Source of the DNA: Acidaminococcus sp.
GTDB taxonomy: Bacteria > Bacillota > Negativicutes > Acidaminococcales > Acidaminococcaceae
Assembly: GCA_022482815.1 (NCBI GenBank)
Contig: JAKVOM010000001.1
Span: 2,934,946 to 2,998,945, forward strand
Direction: 5' to 3'
DNA length: 64,000 nucleotides
Shown here: piece by piece, positions 44,992-53,797 of the stretch
How positions within the stretch are numbered: position 1 is the first letter of the stretch
Layout: every line of letters starts with the position of its first letter
Notes under the pieces: generated by a model
Databases searched by the model: none
Seen by the model: only the letters and a program-made list of their open reading frames with translations
What the model was told of the DNA's origin: nothing
Made by a program: the position numbers and the translations under genes

Positions 44992-45957
44992 TTATACTTC
45001 TTCGGTCTTCACAGTATGAAAAATACCGTTTTTACTTCTCACCCAATCATTCTGGTTTTCAAACTTCACCCAACCTTCAACTCCGTTGGCATTTCTTACG
45101 CAGAGCCAAAGATCAGAGTGTGTATAAATCTGGTTTGAATTCGTCCGGAGGAGACCGATCCGTCCGCCTTCCGCGATGACGGAATAGACGCCTTCGCCCC
45201 GATAAGCGAGGAATCCATAGAGTTTACCTTCATAGGAGTAGAGATATCTGCGCGGATATGTATGAAGTTCGTAATCCACAATCCGGGCTGAGAAGCCCGC
45301 ACTGATGACGCCAAGAGGATAACTGTCACTGCGCGGTTCGGCGAGAATGACCTTATCCTGCCGCGGAATCACGCTGCACTCCAGCGGACTGACGGGCAGT
45401 TCTCCGTTCACGGCGTGGTGCAGTACATAAACGGGCGGGAAACTGCCATAAGGATAGTACCCATCTGCTGTTCTTTTCTCAGCGCCCAGTCTTTCCACGG
45501 CCGCCGTTCCGACCTGGGCAAGGACCTGCCCCTTGGCCGAATGAAGCAGTTCGTCTTCTTCGATTTTTTCGCCGTCATAGTAGATATCAAAGGTAAGCTG
45601 ACGGTCCCCCTGCCGCTTTTTCAGGTACAGACCGTGATACTCAAACGGTGTCTGCGCCGGCATTTCGGCACGATCTGCCTGTACGTCACTTTCGGAAAGG
45701 GTATATGTTTTAAACTGTACTGTAATTCCCTCGCTATCTACGTCAATGGCACGGGCCGAGCTGAGATCGGCAAAGGTTCCCTGCTGCGCATTCCGGGATA
45801 AATAAGGATAATTCGAGTTATTATGCCACCGCAGCACTTCTTCCGTTGCGGCAGCAGCCGGCTGAGCGTTTGTACTGACCGGTGCCGCCCCGGCCGCAAG
45901 GGGCATTCCCAGCACGGCAAAAAGAATCAGATAGCGTGTGAATGTATGAATGAACAT
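44992..45957 (-). CDS. Secreted protein with C-terminal SH3-like segment
   Basis: 321 aa from the ATG with AAGGAG six bases upstream. Signal peptide residues 1-25 (YLILFAVLGMPLAAGAA). The middle part is not recognised (VLRWHNNSNYPYLS, FDIYYDGEKIEEDE). The C-terminal part (GRIGLLRTNSNQIYTHSDLWLCVRNANGVEGWVKF) resembles a bacterial SH3-like wall-binding domain. Likely exported. No enzymatic motif seen. Confidence 0.65.
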   Translation of the reverse strand: MFIHTFTRYLILFAVLGMPLAAGAAPVSTNAQPAAAATEEVLRWHNNSNYPYLSRNAQQGTFADLSSARAIDVDSEGITVQFKTYTLSESDVQADRAEMPAQTPFEYHGLYLKKRQGDRQLTFDIYYDGEKIEEDELLHSAKGQVLAQVGTAAVERLGAEKRTADGYYPYGSFPPVYVLHHAVNGELPVSPLECSVIPRQDKVILAEPRSDSYPLGVISAGFSARIVDYELHTYPRRYLYSYEGKLYGFLAYRGEGVYSVIAEGGRIGLLRTNSNQIYTHSDLWLCVRNANGVEGWVKFENQNDWVRSKNGIFHTVKTEEV

Positions 45958-46043
45958 AACAATCTCCTTTGGGTTTGATAGGAACATTGTACCATATTGC
46001 CGCCCATTTTGACGAAATGACGTGAAGGGCAGGTCAAAAGCGC

Positions 46044-46072
46044 TTTTATTCTTCTCTATAGCTGGAGTACAA
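46044..46072 (+). promoter_or_regulatory. Promoter candidate for the first DNA-binding-like paralogue
   Basis: TTTATT, 17-nt spacer, TACAAT, about 30 bp before the ATG at 46104. Confidence 0.5.
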
Positions 46073-46103
46073 TGGTAGTATCAATGCTAAAGGCGGTGGC
46101 TGT

Positions 46104-47141
46104 ATGTTAAATCGTGAAAAGTGGGATGCTTATCTGGCATCCGGCGGCAAGGGGCTGGCGGCACTTTTTGAAAAAAGCCTGACCGGGTTGTGCGAAAAGC
46201 GTTATGCCAAGAAAATTCTCGCGCTGTATAAGCGTTTTTGTCCCAGTGAAGCCTTACAAGAGCTGATTTACGAGCAGCTTATTGATTTTATAGATGACGC
46301 TGGCTATGAAGAAACTTTCGAAGAAGTCGACGAACTCTGCGTCGCGGCGGATCCGAAAACCGATTTTATGGAGATGCTGAGTCTTTTCATATATGGCGAA
46401 GACGGTGAGCCGGCAAGTGACCGGGAATTTTTCAAAGAATTTGAAGACGCTCTTGCCTATACGACAACGTACCTGGCTTCGCGTGCGCCGGAGCGTTTTA
46501 TTCCCTATTATTTTTACTGCACATTTAATATTCTTACTTCCATTGCAGCGCACTTTGAGATTTCCCTGCCTCCCCTGCCGGAAGAAACAGATTTCCGCGG
46601 CCGCATTCGCTACTATGAAGCCCTTTCTGCCGCGCTGCTCAAGTTCGGCAGGGAAAACGGCATGACGCCTTATGAACTCCACGCCTTTCTCTATGACTAT
46701 GCGCCCAAAACCTGCAGTGCCCGCAAAAAGAATTTCAAGTGGCAGGCAGCAAAATCGCAGACCATTTACCTGATGAGCATGGAACGGTACGATGATTTCT
46801 TCAGTGACAAATCGGATGCGGTCATTCCCTGGCACTGTGCGCCTGAAACCCATCCCGGCGACAGTGTACTTCTCTATCTGAGAACACCCGACAACGCGCT
46901 TCATTCTCTCTGGAGCTGCCTGTCAGACCCCTTTATCGACCCCTTTTATTATCCCTGGTACTGCGCCTATGCCGGAAAGCCCGAGCTTATCAAAACCATT
47001 TCTCTCCGCTGGCTGCAGAAGGATAAAATCATGTGCCATAATCCCCTCGTTCACCGGAATATGGAAGGGTGTGACGGCAAAGCTTTGACGGAGGAAGAGG
47101 TCGAGCGGTTGAGAGAGATGGAGGAGGAGAAAGAGAAGTAA
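46104..47141 (+). CDS. Unknown protein with helical N-domain and EVE/PUA-like C-domain (paralogue of the next gene, no nuclease)
   Basis: 345 aa. Residues about 110-215 are a helical module with APERFIPYYFYCTFNILTSI and GMTPYELHAFLYDYAP. Residues about 235-335 (VIPWHCAPETHPGDSVLLYL, DPFYYPWYCAYAG, NPLVHRNMEGCDG) look like an EVE/ASCH/PUA-type beta-barrel: W near the first strand, PGD, then NMEG near the end. Barrels of that class read modified bases or nucleotides. It ends in an acidic Glu/Lys helix exactly where the next gene's nuclease begins. The start is supported by shared N termini (MLNREKW / MFNQYQW). Function unknown; the fold assignment is tentative. Confidence 0.72.
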   Translation: MLNREKWDAYLASGGKGLAALFEKSLTGLCEKRYAKKILALYKRFCPSEALQELIYEQLIDFIDDAGYEETFEEVDELCVAADPKTDFMEMLSLFIYGEDGEPASDREFFKEFEDALAYTTTYLASRAPERFIPYYFYCTFNILTSIAAHFEISLPPLPEETDFRGRIRYYEALSAALLKFGRENGMTPYELHAFLYDYAPKTCSARKKNFKWQAAKSQTIYLMSMERYDDFFSDKSDAVIPWHCAPETHPGDSVLLYLRTPDNALHSLWSCLSDPFIDPFYYPWYCAYAGKPELIKTISLRWLQKDKIMCHNPLVHRNMEGCDGKALTEEEVERLREMEEEKEK

Positions 47142-47149
47142 GCTGTGGC

Positions 47150-47440
47150 GCTGACGCGCGCAAAGAAAGCTGTGACGCTGTGGCCGACTTTGTCGGCGGG
47201 CCTGCGGCAGCAGGGAAGAAAAAATAATAAGTGGCTAGTGGGAAGTGGCTAGTACACCCGTGCGGGCAGATTGCTAGGCTGAAGCCTAAGGCAGATAGCC
47301 GATAGCAGTTAGCAGATAGCGGAAAAGAAAAGCACTTTTGGCTTATAGTATTCAACCTCGTTTGCAGTAGTGTGGTACGGCCTGATGACCGGAATGGAAT
47401 GAAAAGCGTTCTGCCTTTTGACAAAAAAACTTTGACAATG
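47150..47440 (+). repeat. Mosaic repeat block 10 between the paralogues
   Basis: GGCGCTGACGCGCGCAAAGAAAGCTGTGACGCTGTGGCCG, then AGTGGCTAGTACACCCGTGCGGGCAG and CAGATAGCCGATAGCAGTTAGC. The same sequence in almost the same order lies at 49985-50170, on the other side of the nuclease gene. Confidence 0.78.
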
Positions 47441-47454
47441 AAAAGAGGGTTGAA

Positions 47455-48999
47455 ATGTTCAATCAGTATCAATGGAGTTTGTACCTTAAATCCGGTGGAC
47501 AGGATGTTGTCGACTTTTTTCGAATCAATCTGGAAAAAACATGCACCGATAATTATGTTTATGGAATAGCAGATCTACACGACTACTATTGTCCAGTTAT
47601 GACTATAACAAAAGATTTATGCGAAGAAATACTAGGACTTAATGTTTACCAGGATGATGATAGTGAAGAATATTTGCATCTGCTGGAAGAAACAAAAAAT
47701 TCCAATGAGCCATTAGAAAATATTTTATTTAAATTTGACCATCTTGATGACAATATTTCTGGAACATATGCTTCTGAACAAGAAACAATGAATTCATTTT
47801 TAAGTTATATGGCTTCTTTTACTACCTTTCTTGCTCAAGTAAACCCAGAAAAATATATTCCCTATTATTTTCAACGTAATTTCAATGTTCTCTCGAAGAT
47901 TGCTGAAACTTTTAATATCGAACTTCCATCAGTGCCACTCAAAAAAGAAAGTTTAAAGAGAGTTCTATACTATAGCCAGCTTTGTGAAACCTTCCACCAA
48001 TTTCGAAAAGAAAATAATCTGACTCCCTATGAATTGTACGCATTTCTCTATGATTACGCCGTAAAGGTTATCGGCGGCAAAGACAGCTATATTATGCAGG
48101 ATATTCCTGCTCCGCAAAATGCCTTTTTTATCGGTTCAAGCAAAAAAGACCTTTTCTACAGTGAAGATCCTGGTACAGTCACTGCATGGCAGTGCAGCCC
48201 GTACACGCAGCCTGGAGATTATGCAGTCATGTATTTGAAAACTCCCGACAGTGCTGTAGGTTCTGTCTGGCGCTGCGTTTCCGAAGGTTTCATCGACCCA
48301 TTTTTCTATTATTATCGTTGTGCCTATATAGCCAATCCCATTCAAGTACACCATGTTACACTGAAACAGCTTCGTGCTGATAAAATTTTTAAAGGGCTCA
48401 CTTTAGTCAGGAAAAACATGGAAGGTGTTAATGGTACACATTTGCTCCCTTCCCAATTCAATCATCTCATGGATATGGCAAATTCGGATTTACCACGCCT
48501 TACTTACACGGAATCAATAAGCGGAACAGAATTGACAATTGAGAAAAATGTGGAAGAAGAGCTAATTAAGCCATTATTAAAGCGTCTTGGCTATGAAGGA
48601 GACTACGAGCAGCAAGTTCGGATTAAGGCTGGCAATCAGGAAGAATCAAAAGAGTGGATTATTCCTGATTTTCTAATTCATATTAATAGGGATCTCAGCA
48701 ACTTACGTGCGTTTGCAGTCGTTGAAGCAAAATTTGCAATTACGCAGGATGCTGACCTGGAAAAAGCATGCATTCAGGTCAGAAGTTATGCGAGACAGGT
48801 TCTGGCCCGCTTTGCTATGATTGCTTCGAAAGATTTCCTTTGGCTCTATTCTGCGGAGGATGATTTCACTGAACCTATATCGAAACTTTCCTGGGCTGAT
48901 ACAGTGGACGATGATACTTTTAATGCCCTTAATCAGCAAATCGGCAAAAAAGGCAGGATTGCCAAAGAGTATTTTAAAGTTGAAAAAACTTGGAAATAA
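47455..48999 (+). CDS. EVE/PUA-like protein with C-terminal HsdR_N-type PD-(D/E)XK nuclease domain
   Basis: 514 aa. Residues 1-335 are collinear with the preceding paralogue (NPEKYIPYYFQRNFNVLSKI, NLTPYELYAFLYDYA, TAWQCSPYTQPGDYAVMYL, RKNMEGVNG). Residues about 355-475 form a restriction-type nuclease: helix Glu in NVEEELIKPLLKRLGY (367-369), Asp405 in IIPDFLI, Glu424 and Lys426 in VVEAKFA, then a helix with QVRSYA, the pattern of the HsdR N-terminal nuclease superfamily. The base composition is visibly AT-richer than neighbours, and mosaic repeats lie on both sides, suggesting transfer. A modification-sensing endonuclease is plausible. Start ATG with AGAGGG. Confidence 0.78.
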   Translation: MFNQYQWSLYLKSGGQDVVDFFRINLEKTCTDNYVYGIADLHDYYCPVMTITKDLCEEILGLNVYQDDDSEEYLHLLEETKNSNEPLENILFKFDHLDDNISGTYASEQETMNSFLSYMASFTTFLAQVNPEKYIPYYFQRNFNVLSKIAETFNIELPSVPLKKESLKRVLYYSQLCETFHQFRKENNLTPYELYAFLYDYAVKVIGGKDSYIMQDIPAPQNAFFIGSSKKDLFYSEDPGTVTAWQCSPYTQPGDYAVMYLKTPDSAVGSVWRCVSEGFIDPFFYYYRCAYIANPIQVHHVTLKQLRADKIFKGLTLVRKNMEGVNGTHLLPSQFNHLMDMANSDLPRLTYTESISGTELTIEKNVEEELIKPLLKRLGYEGDYEQQVRIKAGNQEESKEWIIPDFLIHINRDLSNLRAFAVVEAKFAITQDADLEKACIQVRSYARQVLARFAMIASKDFLWLYSAEDDFTEPISKLSWADTVDDDTFNALNQQIGKKGRIAKEYFKVEKTWK

Positions 49000-49036
49000 A
49001 AAATCCCGTACCGGAATGGACACGGAATATGAACAA

Positions 49037-49068
49037 ACCCCACGGAAAGGGCTCCGTGGGGTCTCTTT
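49037..49068. terminator. Bidirectional terminator between convergent genes
   Basis: ACCCCACGG-aaagggct-CCGTGGGGT followed by CTCTTTATTTTATTT on the plus strand. Confidence 0.8.
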
Positions 49069-49071
49069 ATT

Positions 49072-49887
49072 TTATTTCAGTCCTTCAATAAACTCCGTTA
49101 CAGCCTTATTGAACTGTTCCGGTTTCTCCCAGAAGAGCATGTGGCTGCAGTCTTCAAAATACTCAATTTTAGCACCGGGAATGTGTTCGCCTACCCAGGC
49201 ACTGCCGTGGTAGTCAAAAACGCGGCTTTCCTTGGCTACGCACACCAATGTCGGCAGGTCGATATGAGGAATGAAGTCGCGCCAATCAAGGTTCGTATGG
49301 TCACGCATGATTTCAATGCGTACATAGGGCGGGCATTTGCAGATTTCATCAACAAGCATCTTATGATCTTCCGGTGAATCATCATGTTTCAGGCAAGCGC
49401 CCATGAGTCCCTCGGCAGCACCCCGCGGATCGGATTTGGCAGCGAAACAAGTTTCCATAAAAGTTTCAACGTCAAAGCAGGCTTTTTGTCCCCACGGCCA
49501 ATCAGGTTTTACATATTGTGCCGGCGATTGATCTACACAGATGAGGCTATCAATGCGGTGATGCCCGAAAAGTTCAATATAGCTCCAGAGGATGGACGCA
49601 CCCATGGACCAGCCCAGTACAGTCACGTGTTCCAGATTCAGTGCATCCAACAGGTTTTTCACGTCCATGGCATAACGAGAGATACGGTGACTGTACAGGA
49701 CTTTTTCCGATTCACCGTGGCCGCGCATATCCATCAGTACGACCTTGAAATGCTTGGACAGTTCGCCTACATTATGCTTCCAGAATTTAGTCGAGCAAGT
49801 CCAACCCGGCAGCATGAAAAGCGGCTTTCCTTCTCCATGGATTTCATAGTAGATGTTGACGTTGTCGTTTGTTTTGATAAATGGCAT
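49072..49887 (-). CDS. Alpha/beta hydrolase
   Basis: 271 aa. Oxyanion region FMLPGWTCSTKFW, MDMRGHGES, nucleophile Ser in VLGWSMGASI (about residue 97) and catalytic His in EDCSHMLFWEKP near the C terminus. Resembles esterases, haloperoxidase-like and lactone hydrolases of the alpha/beta superfamily; the substrate is unknown. The ATG at 49887 is chosen because of AAGGAG upstream; a start 21 bases earlier lacks an RBS. Confidence 0.88.
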   Translation of the reverse strand: MPFIKTNDNVNIYYEIHGEGKPLFMLPGWTCSTKFWKHNVGELSKHFKVVLMDMRGHGESEKVLYSHRISRYAMDVKNLLDALNLEHVTVLGWSMGASILWSYIELFGHHRIDSLICVDQSPAQYVKPDWPWGQKACFDVETFMETCFAAKSDPRGAAEGLMGACLKHDDSPEDHKMLVDEICKCPPYVRIEIMRDHTNLDWRDFIPHIDLPTLVCVAKESRVFDYHGSAWVGEHIPGAKIEYFEDCSHMLFWEKPEQFNKAVTEFIEGLK

Positions 49888-49984
49888 GGTAATTTCTCCT
49901 TTCCGCAATAGGCTAAATAATTTGTCAATTTCAGTATATCATAAACGCGGAAGGAAAATGATAAAAGCACTCCGGCATTTGGCT

Positions 49985-50372
49985 GTAAAAGCTGTGGCGC
50001 TTCGCGCGAAAAGAAAGCTGTGACGCTGTGGCCGACTACGTCGGCGGGCCTGCGGCAGCAGGGAAGAAAAAATAATAAGTGGCTAGTGGGAAGTGGCTAG
50101 TACACCCGTGCGGGCATCTGCTTTGGCGGATGCTTGAGAAGGATTGCAACGGGCAGTAAGAAATAAGCCTTCGGCAGAGTGGGACATCATCCACCGCTTT
50201 CCGGAAGGCCCGATGGCGGCCTTCGGCCGAATAGGAAGCTCACGCAGCTCCTCCTCGTCGCTGCTTCTGAGAAACTTCGCGACGACAACTCCCACTTCAC
50301 TTCGTTCGTGGATCGTTGGCGCTCAGTTCCGTTCCCCCTTCTTCAATGTCGCACAGCGACGTCGAAGAAGAC
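49985..50372 (+). repeat. Intergenic mosaic repeat block 11
   Basis: GGCGCTTCGCGCGAAAAGAAAGCTG unit, AGTGGCTAGTACACCCGTGCGGGCAT module, CCTTCGGCAGAGTGGGACATC, the CCGGAAGGCCCGAT / CGGCC palindrome, CTCCTCGTCGCTGCTTCTG, and CTTCAATGTCGCACAGCGACG / GTCGAAGAAG hairpin, where the block stops at the IS110 boundary. No gene. Confidence 0.78.
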
Positions 50373-50378
50373 TAACTA

Positions 50379-51623
50379 TCATATGTCAAGTACAATGTCC
50401 TGTGAATCGGAGCTAGTATTTATCTGCTTTTGAAGCATTAATTGAGCAGATGTTTTGTATGTATTTCCTGTTGTCTGAAGTGCATAAATTAACCGTACCA
50501 ACTTTTTGGCTGCATGAGAGATTGCTATGTAGTAATGCTTGCCTTCGTTTAGTTTCTTAGCTAAATATTCCCTGTAGGCTGGTTCGTACCGGCAGACGAA
50601 TATCGCTGCGTTAAAGAGCGCAAATCGTAGATAACGTGACCCTCTTTTCTCCATGTGGGCGCTTCGACCTATCCCACTTCGGCGTCCTGATTGGTTCCTG
50701 GACGGTGCAAGCCCGGCATAAGCTAGAACTTTGTCAGGAGAAGAGAACTTGGAAAAATCCCCGACTTCCGCTAAAATTGCGGCTCCTGTGACGGCACCAA
50801 TCCCAGGAATTGTAAGTAAAGGTTCCGGATGCTCGCTCAGCAGCTCCTTTTCCTCAGCCTCGATTTTGCGAATTTCTTCATCATAGTCCTCAAGAATCCG
50901 GATGTTCGCCCGCAATTCATGTTCATTGCCCAGATTGTTGTGTTTACCGATAGATTTTTTTGCCTCGTCACGAATTTGTTCAGCCAAATCCTCATTTAAG
51001 CTGCCTCTGGATGCCTTGTGAATAATGTTTTTCAAGTGTTTCAAGTTGGCGTTTGCCAGCTCCTCGGGAGTAGGATATTCCATGAATATAGCGTGAGCAG
51101 TAGCAGAATTCAGGTTCATATATTTTCCTAGTTCAGGGAAGTTGAGAACCACAAGCCGATCCACGTCTTGTTTAATCTTTGTTCTTGCCTGAACCATTCT
51201 GAACCGAGATCTGGTAAGTGACATGAGACGTTCATTGTGGTATTCTTTAGGAACGTAGGGTTTGAGATCCAAATCGGACATGAACATACAGGCTATGAAA
51301 TGAGCATCAATGCGATCGGTTTTAGTTTTGCGAAGGCTATGACTCTTTTTGTATTGATCTGTCATCATGGGATTGAAGACATAAGTTGGTAGCCCGTTAT
51401 TCAGCAGGAATCTGGTGATATTCTCGCTGTAAGGTCCGGTGGCTTCAAGCCCTACTTTTATGTTTTCTGCCGGTTGTTTGTAAGAGCATATCTGCTTCAG
51501 CAGAAAGTCAAAGCCTTCCCAATCATTGGTAATAGTAAATTGCTTGTACCTGGACTTATGCTCTGGGTCAAGAATGCAGCAGTCATGTTTGTCTTTGGAC
51601 ACATCAATTCCAACGTAGATCAT
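50379..51623 (-). CDS. IS110-family DEDD transposase/recombinase
   Basis: 414 aa. N-terminal RuvC-like DEDD domain (MIYVGIDVSKDKHDCCIL, VGLEATGPYSENITRFL, KTKTDRIDAHFIA) and C-terminal transposase_20 domain (LLTIPGIGAVTGAAILAEVGD, GLAPSRNQSG, MEKRGSRYLR) containing the serine-recombinase-like catalytic Ser region. The frame is open over the whole length. RBS AGGAGG 9 nt before ATG. Confidence 0.96.
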   Translation of the reverse strand: MIYVGIDVSKDKHDCCILDPEHKSRYKQFTITNDWEGFDFLLKQICSYKQPAENIKVGLEATGPYSENITRFLLNNGLPTYVFNPMMTDQYKKSHSLRKTKTDRIDAHFIACMFMSDLDLKPYVPKEYHNERLMSLTRSRFRMVQARTKIKQDVDRLVVLNFPELGKYMNLNSATAHAIFMEYPTPEELANANLKHLKNIIHKASRGSLNEDLAEQIRDEAKKSIGKHNNLGNEHELRANIRILEDYDEEIRKIEAEEKELLSEHPEPLLTIPGIGAVTGAAILAEVGDFSKFSSPDKVLAYAGLAPSRNQSGRRSGIGRSAHMEKRGSRYLRFALFNAAIFVCRYEPAYREYLAKKLNEGKHYYIAISHAAKKLVRLIYALQTTGNTYKTSAQLMLQKQINTSSDSQDIVLDI

Positions 51624-51635
51624 AATATAAAACCT

Positions 51636-51830
51636 CCTAAAAAATATGATGCTGAAACCACAGACTCTCTGCTATGTATCCTTGTTCTATATAAACCGTC
51701 TGGCGGTATCTAACTAATTAACATCGCTGCAAAGAGCTGTGGTTGGAGTCTTCTTCAAACCGTTAATCGGTAGGTCCTAAAACCAATCCACAGCATCTTT
51801 TACAGTGTAGCACTTTCCCCCAAAAAGAGG
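51636..51830 (-). ncRNA. Bridge-RNA candidate in the IS110 leader
   Basis: The region 5' of the transposase folds into two internal-loop hairpins. One is GCTGTGGTTGG (51736-51746) with CCAATCCACAGC (51783-51794) closing a large loop that contains ACCG-ttaat-CGGT. The other is centred on ACCG-tctgg-CGGT (51695-51707). IS110-group elements are known to encode a bridge RNA here whose loops pair with target and donor DNA. Position and shape fit; the guide bases cannot be assigned without the donor and target ends. Confidence 0.55.
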
Positions 51831-51855
51831 GTTAAAGTCCCAATACATATGATAC

Positions 51856-52575
51856 AAGGTCTCTACTATGAACTGCAGGCCTGCTATATTTTGTAGCGGT
51901 GAAACACTACAAAAGATTTGAAAGTCTTTACGTAGCCAGTGTTTTGCTTAAAGAAAATATAGAACACCTGCAGTATATTCTTTAGGGACCTTCCTCGACG
52001 TCGCTGCGCGACATTGAGGAAGGGGACCCGCTTGCGGGGGATGATGACCCTTAAATTTATTTTTTCTATATTGATTTGCTAAACAAAAATCCAGCACTCC
52101 TACAGTTTATATTCGCAGCTCTTTGTTAGGTATTCATTCAGAACTCAGGAATGGGTACGATCATGGGGCGACTTAATTTAATTGAGCCAAATGTTCCATT
52201 TGGCTGCCTTCAGGAGTGCTGCTGTTTTCTCCAGCCCTCTAATTTACCCTTACTTGTTATCTAACTGAATATCCACCGCAAGCGGTTCCCCTCTTCTTCC
52301 TCGCTGACGCTCGAAGAAGGCACGGATATAGTCGCCAAAGCTCCGCTTTGGCAAAATATAATAAAAGAATAAAAGAAGCTATCCATCCATCGCAAGCGAT
52401 TCTCCTCCTTTCGACGCCGCTCCGCGTCGTGAAAGAAGGCTCCCCGTAGCCAATGCTTCGCATTGCCCGAATGAAATAAAAGAGGGCTGATGCTTCTATT
52501 TTCGTTTATTCGTGGCCAAATTGCCTCAGCAATTTGGCTTCCACGGGCGGGCGGCGGACGGCGGGATACGGGCAG
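51856..52575. repeat. Repeat-rich gap beside IS110
   Basis: About 700 bp without a credible gene. It holds TTTTGTAG / CTACAAAA (51889-51914) and GCAGGCCTGC palindromes, a pair of related CTGC..TATATT.TTTAG segments (51880 and 51968), CCTCGACGTCGCTGCGCGAC, GACCCGCTTGCGGGG, CACCGCAAGCGGTTCCCC, CGACGCCGCTCCGCGTCG and the AATTGCCTCAGCAATTTGG module. The first 130 bp may belong to the IS. Confidence 0.65.
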
Positions 52576-52579
52576 CGAA

Positions 52580-52625
52580 AAAGGGCTGTGAAGCAATGAA
52601 CATTCATTGTTTCACAACCCTTTTA
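52580..52625 (-). terminator. Terminator of the His-rich repeat protein gene
   Basis: On the minus strand AAAAGGGTTGTGAAACAATG pairs with CATTGCTTCACAGCCCTTTT; GGGCTGTGAAA stem family. Confidence 0.88.
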
Positions 52626-52630
52626 TATCT

Positions 52631-53623
52631 TTACTCTACGCTTTCGCTCTTTTTCTTATAATCTTCGTCATCGGTCAGGTCATAAAGCTGACGATACAGG
52701 TCTCTTTCGATGTCCTTTTCTCCCATTTCATGGGCCTTTTTTGCCCCGTCAAGGAAGAAGGCCGTGACTTTGGGTGCCGGTCCCGGGACAAAGCCGAATT
52801 CGGCCAGGGTCTCGCGCAGGTCGGTGCGTTCGATATCCTTAAGTACTTCCTTAAAAATTTGGGCCCTTTCGCCATAACGTTCAACTATTTCCGTCTGAAA
52901 AACAGGTTTATCAGCTATAAGATCCAGCACGACAGCGGCTTTGGCATATTGATGTTCCCTTATAAGATACTCGGCAAGATGATAGAATACATCACAAAGC
53001 GGTCCTCTTTCCACAGCGACACTATATTCTTCTTTGATAAGCTCAAGAGCAAGATCCATGTCTTCCTTTTGAATACAATGCTCGATCATATCCCCGTAAA
53101 TCATGGTATTGAGGGGATTCCATTCAAGAGCAATCTTGAATTTTTTAAAGGAGTCCTCTTCTTTGCCAAGGTCGTGAAGAATCATCCCCCAAAGATGATA
53201 CATATTGTCAATGGGAAACGGCACCGGTTCAATCGGCAGATTTTTCCGTTTTTCATCAATGAGCTGCGAGAAAAGCACTACTTCATAATCCGAATCGACA
53301 GCCAGTTGATAGGTTTCCTGGTCCGGATTCTTTTCTGTTAGAGGACGGGTATTGTTAACCAGTTTCCGAATTCTGCGTTCTGCCTTCTGCAGCTTCCCAT
53401 CTGCGGCCAACTCCAGGATTTTGTCCATTTGATTTTCCATATCGTCACGGATGTTGCCAACAAACTCATCGACTTCCTCCTCGGACAGCTGAAGGTCATC
53501 TTCCTCATCGGGGATTGTCAGCATTTTTCCTTTGCCGTGATGGTGATGAGCATGGTTTCCCTCTTCATGAACGTGCTCATGTTTAAACGCATCAAAATCA
53601 AGAATGTGATCGTGGTCAGTCAT
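52631..53623 (-). CDS. Tandem paralogue 3: helical repeat protein with His-rich N terminus
   Basis: 330 aa from MTDHDH (AGGGAG upstream). The N terminus is dense in His (FKHEHVHEEGNHAHHHHGKG), a likely metal-binding segment. The rest is helical with TPR-like units (MYHLWGMILHDLGKEEDSFKKFKIALEWNPLN; YHLAEYLIREHQYAKAAVVLDLI) and a C-terminal signature EFGFVPGPAPKV...LYDLTDDEDYKKK shared with the next two proteins. No enzyme motif. Separated from its paralogues by a mosaic repeat. Confidence 0.8.
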   Translation of the reverse strand: MTDHDHILDFDAFKHEHVHEEGNHAHHHHGKGKMLTIPDEEDDLQLSEEEVDEFVGNIRDDMENQMDKILELAADGKLQKAERRIRKLVNNTRPLTEKNPDQETYQLAVDSDYEVVLFSQLIDEKRKNLPIEPVPFPIDNMYHLWGMILHDLGKEEDSFKKFKIALEWNPLNTMIYGDMIEHCIQKEDMDLALELIKEEYSVAVERGPLCDVFYHLAEYLIREHQYAKAAVVLDLIADKPVFQTEIVERYGERAQIFKEVLKDIERTDLRETLAEFGFVPGPAPKVTAFFLDGAKKAHEMGEKDIERDLYRQLYDLTDDEDYKKKSESVE

Positions 53624-53659
53624 AAGAATCTCCCTTTCATAATTTGGCTTGCTCAATAA

Positions 53660-53795
53660 AAGTGGTTAGTGGTCAGTGGCGAGTGGTTAGTACACTCGTG
53701 CGGGCAGCACCTTTGGCGGATTTCTGAGCCAGGGTGCAGATATTTTTTTGCTTCCTACAGTGCGGCCGGCGACCCGCGGCCAGCGACCTGCGGCC
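53660..53795 (+). repeat. Intergenic mosaic repeat block 12
   Basis: AGTGGTTAGTACACTCGTGCGGGCAG module with CGGATTTCTGAGCCAGG, then GCGGCCGGCGACCCGCGGCC. No gene. Confidence 0.72.
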
Positions 53796-53797
53796 TT

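Larger units (their letters stand above)
50375..51855 (-). mobile_element. IS110-family element (ends approximate)
   Basis: One full-length IS110 transposase with a non-coding leader of about 220 bp. One end is near 50375, where the CGACGTCGAAGA hairpin of the mosaic repeat is interrupted. The other end is not determined and lies between about 51850 and 51985, where repeat sequence (CCTCGACGTCGCTGCGCGAC) resumes. IS110 elements lack long inverted ends and make little or no target duplication, so exact borders need an empty site. Confidence 0.8.
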
